Source of the DNA: Symbiodinium natans | Lineage: Eukaryota; Sar; Dinophyceae; Suessiales; Symbiodiniaceae | Direction: 5' to 3' | DNA length: 64,000 nt | NCBI GenBank assembly: GCA_905221605.1 | Contig: CAJNDS010002215.1 | Coordinates: 303,501-367,500 of the forward strand | In this document: one piece after another, positions 63,104 to 64,000 of the stretch | How the letters are laid out: each line of letters starts with the position of its first letter | How positions within the stretch are numbered: the first letter of the stretch is position 1 | The notes under the pieces: generated by a model | Told to the model about the DNA's origin: nothing | The model's input: only the letters and a program-made list of their open reading frames with translations | Databases searched by the model: none | Program-made: the position numbers and the translations under genes

Positions 63104-64000
63104 TGGGGCAGCAACAGTAGCATGTACGGTATGCACGAGTTGCATAGATGTGGATGTTGCTTTGACACTGGGACTGCTGGAGCTGCTCGAGATGCCGCTT
63201 TGCGGACATTGCCTGATCTGCTTGTGTTTTCTTGGTCATATGGCTTGTGCGCAGGTCAATATTTGTCAAGGAGCTTCAGCTTCACTGCCTTGCTCAAATG
63301 ATGGTTTCTTGCTGTTGCATTCGTCTTCTCATGTCTTCTCCGTCTTCTTGCTGAAGAACGAAAATGCGGCAGCTGCTGCCAGCTGCCACTGCTAAGAACT
63401 TCCCTCCTCTATGGGGCGCTATAGCGGCCGCGTGTAGAGAACAGATTAATGTAAACCTTCTTACAGTCTTACGACCCCCTACGCCAACTTTCACCAAGCT
63501 CTACCCGCCCATCACTCTCTGCAGATCAAGCTGGGGCGAATACCCCTTGGCAAAACATGGTGCGATGCATCGCAGGACGCTGGATGCTAGGATGAAGGGG
63601 TGCGGCTTTGTGCTGTGAGTCTGCGAGGGTAGTATGTGGGCAACTAAGGCTGGTTGGAGGCTAGCTCCTCATTTGTACTTAGACTGCGTAGACCTCACTA
63701 GAAGGCCCTGTGTCAGCGGCAAGGGTATCTTCATTCGGTCTTCTAAGTGCTGCTGGCCCAATCCTTGATTCGACGTCACGGGATGCCCATCACATAAAGC
63801 TTTTTTCATGTCTGCATGGTTTTGCCAAGGGGAAGGCAGGACAGGAATGAAAGAAGAGAGCCAAGCCATGCCCCTGTCGAACGCGGGAAGCAGCCCAGTC
63901 AAAGCTTAACCATCCAGGCCTTCGATGTAAACATGCCCCTTCGCTTCAACAACACGACCTTGGAATGCGGTGCCAGGTCAAAACTCCTGGGAAGCCCCCC
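63104..64000. other. Right flank, probably next kinase intron
   Basis: After GLPFSSEEE the kinase needs its lower C-lobe (GHI helices), but no matching exon is visible before the window ends. Short ORFs on both strands carry no motif. Confidence 0.35.

Noticed and set aside
1-64000. CRISPR arrays, tRNA, rRNA and bacterial-style promoters
   Set aside because: No regularly spaced repeats of 23-47 nt with unique spacers, no cloverleaf or rRNA core sequence noticed by eye. Covariance-model scans were not possible.

Overview
The window looks like nuclear DNA of a dinoflagellate, most probably of the Symbiodiniaceae type. No long multi-domain ORF exists except one. The recognisable proteins are split into many very short exons (27-124 nt) that join in phase only through introns ending AG|G and starting mostly GC, less often GT or GA; 31 such introns could be placed. 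CCCTAAA/TTTAGGG telomere-type blocks, long G homopolymers, microsatellites and two dinoflagellate-typical protein families (a single-domain cation channel with EF-hands, and a secreted DxD glycosyltransferase-like family) point the same way. I see no rRNA, tRNA, CRISPR array or bacterial-style operon.

Layout, all on the + strand for every gene I can identify: (1) 0.6-1.6 kb, exons encoding degenerate heptads of an RNA polymerase II largest-subunit CTD, the rest of which would lie left of the window; (2) 2-15 kb, mostly repeats plus isolated exon-like islands of unknown function on both strands; (3) 15.7-24.7 kb, a voltage-gated cation channel with S2/S3, pore, S6, two EF-hands and a cytoplasmic tail; (4) 25.0-25.6 kb, a basic AT-hook-like exon just after a 220-bp pyrimidine microsatellite; (5) 26.9-27.8 kb, an intronless 2-oxoglutarate/Fe(II) oxygenase; (6) 29.5-33.3 kb, a signal-peptide-bearing DxD glycosyltransferase-like gene; (7) 33-42 kb, repeat-rich DNA with a small terminal TM exon pair at 38.4-38.7 kb; (8) 42.1-45.9 kb, the N-lobe, catalytic loop, DFG and APE exons of a CAMK/CDPK-like protein kinase, whose next two exons (DVWACG and the following helix) are found only at 62.8-63.1 kb; (9) between them, exons of an RNA-binding protein with two RRMs at 53.0-54.0 and 58.9-60.1 kb.

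The genes do not form a pathway. The main biological interest is architectural: dominant GC-AG introns, 27-29 nt micro-exons, a possible 16.9-kb intron that houses an RRM gene on the same strand, an intronless enzyme gene in an intron-dense neighbourhood, and several families of short dispersed repeats and hairpins. Exon joins were made by eye from reading frame, splice signals and family motifs; they need transcript support. Entries labelled candidate exon rest on open frame, protein-like composition and splice signals only.
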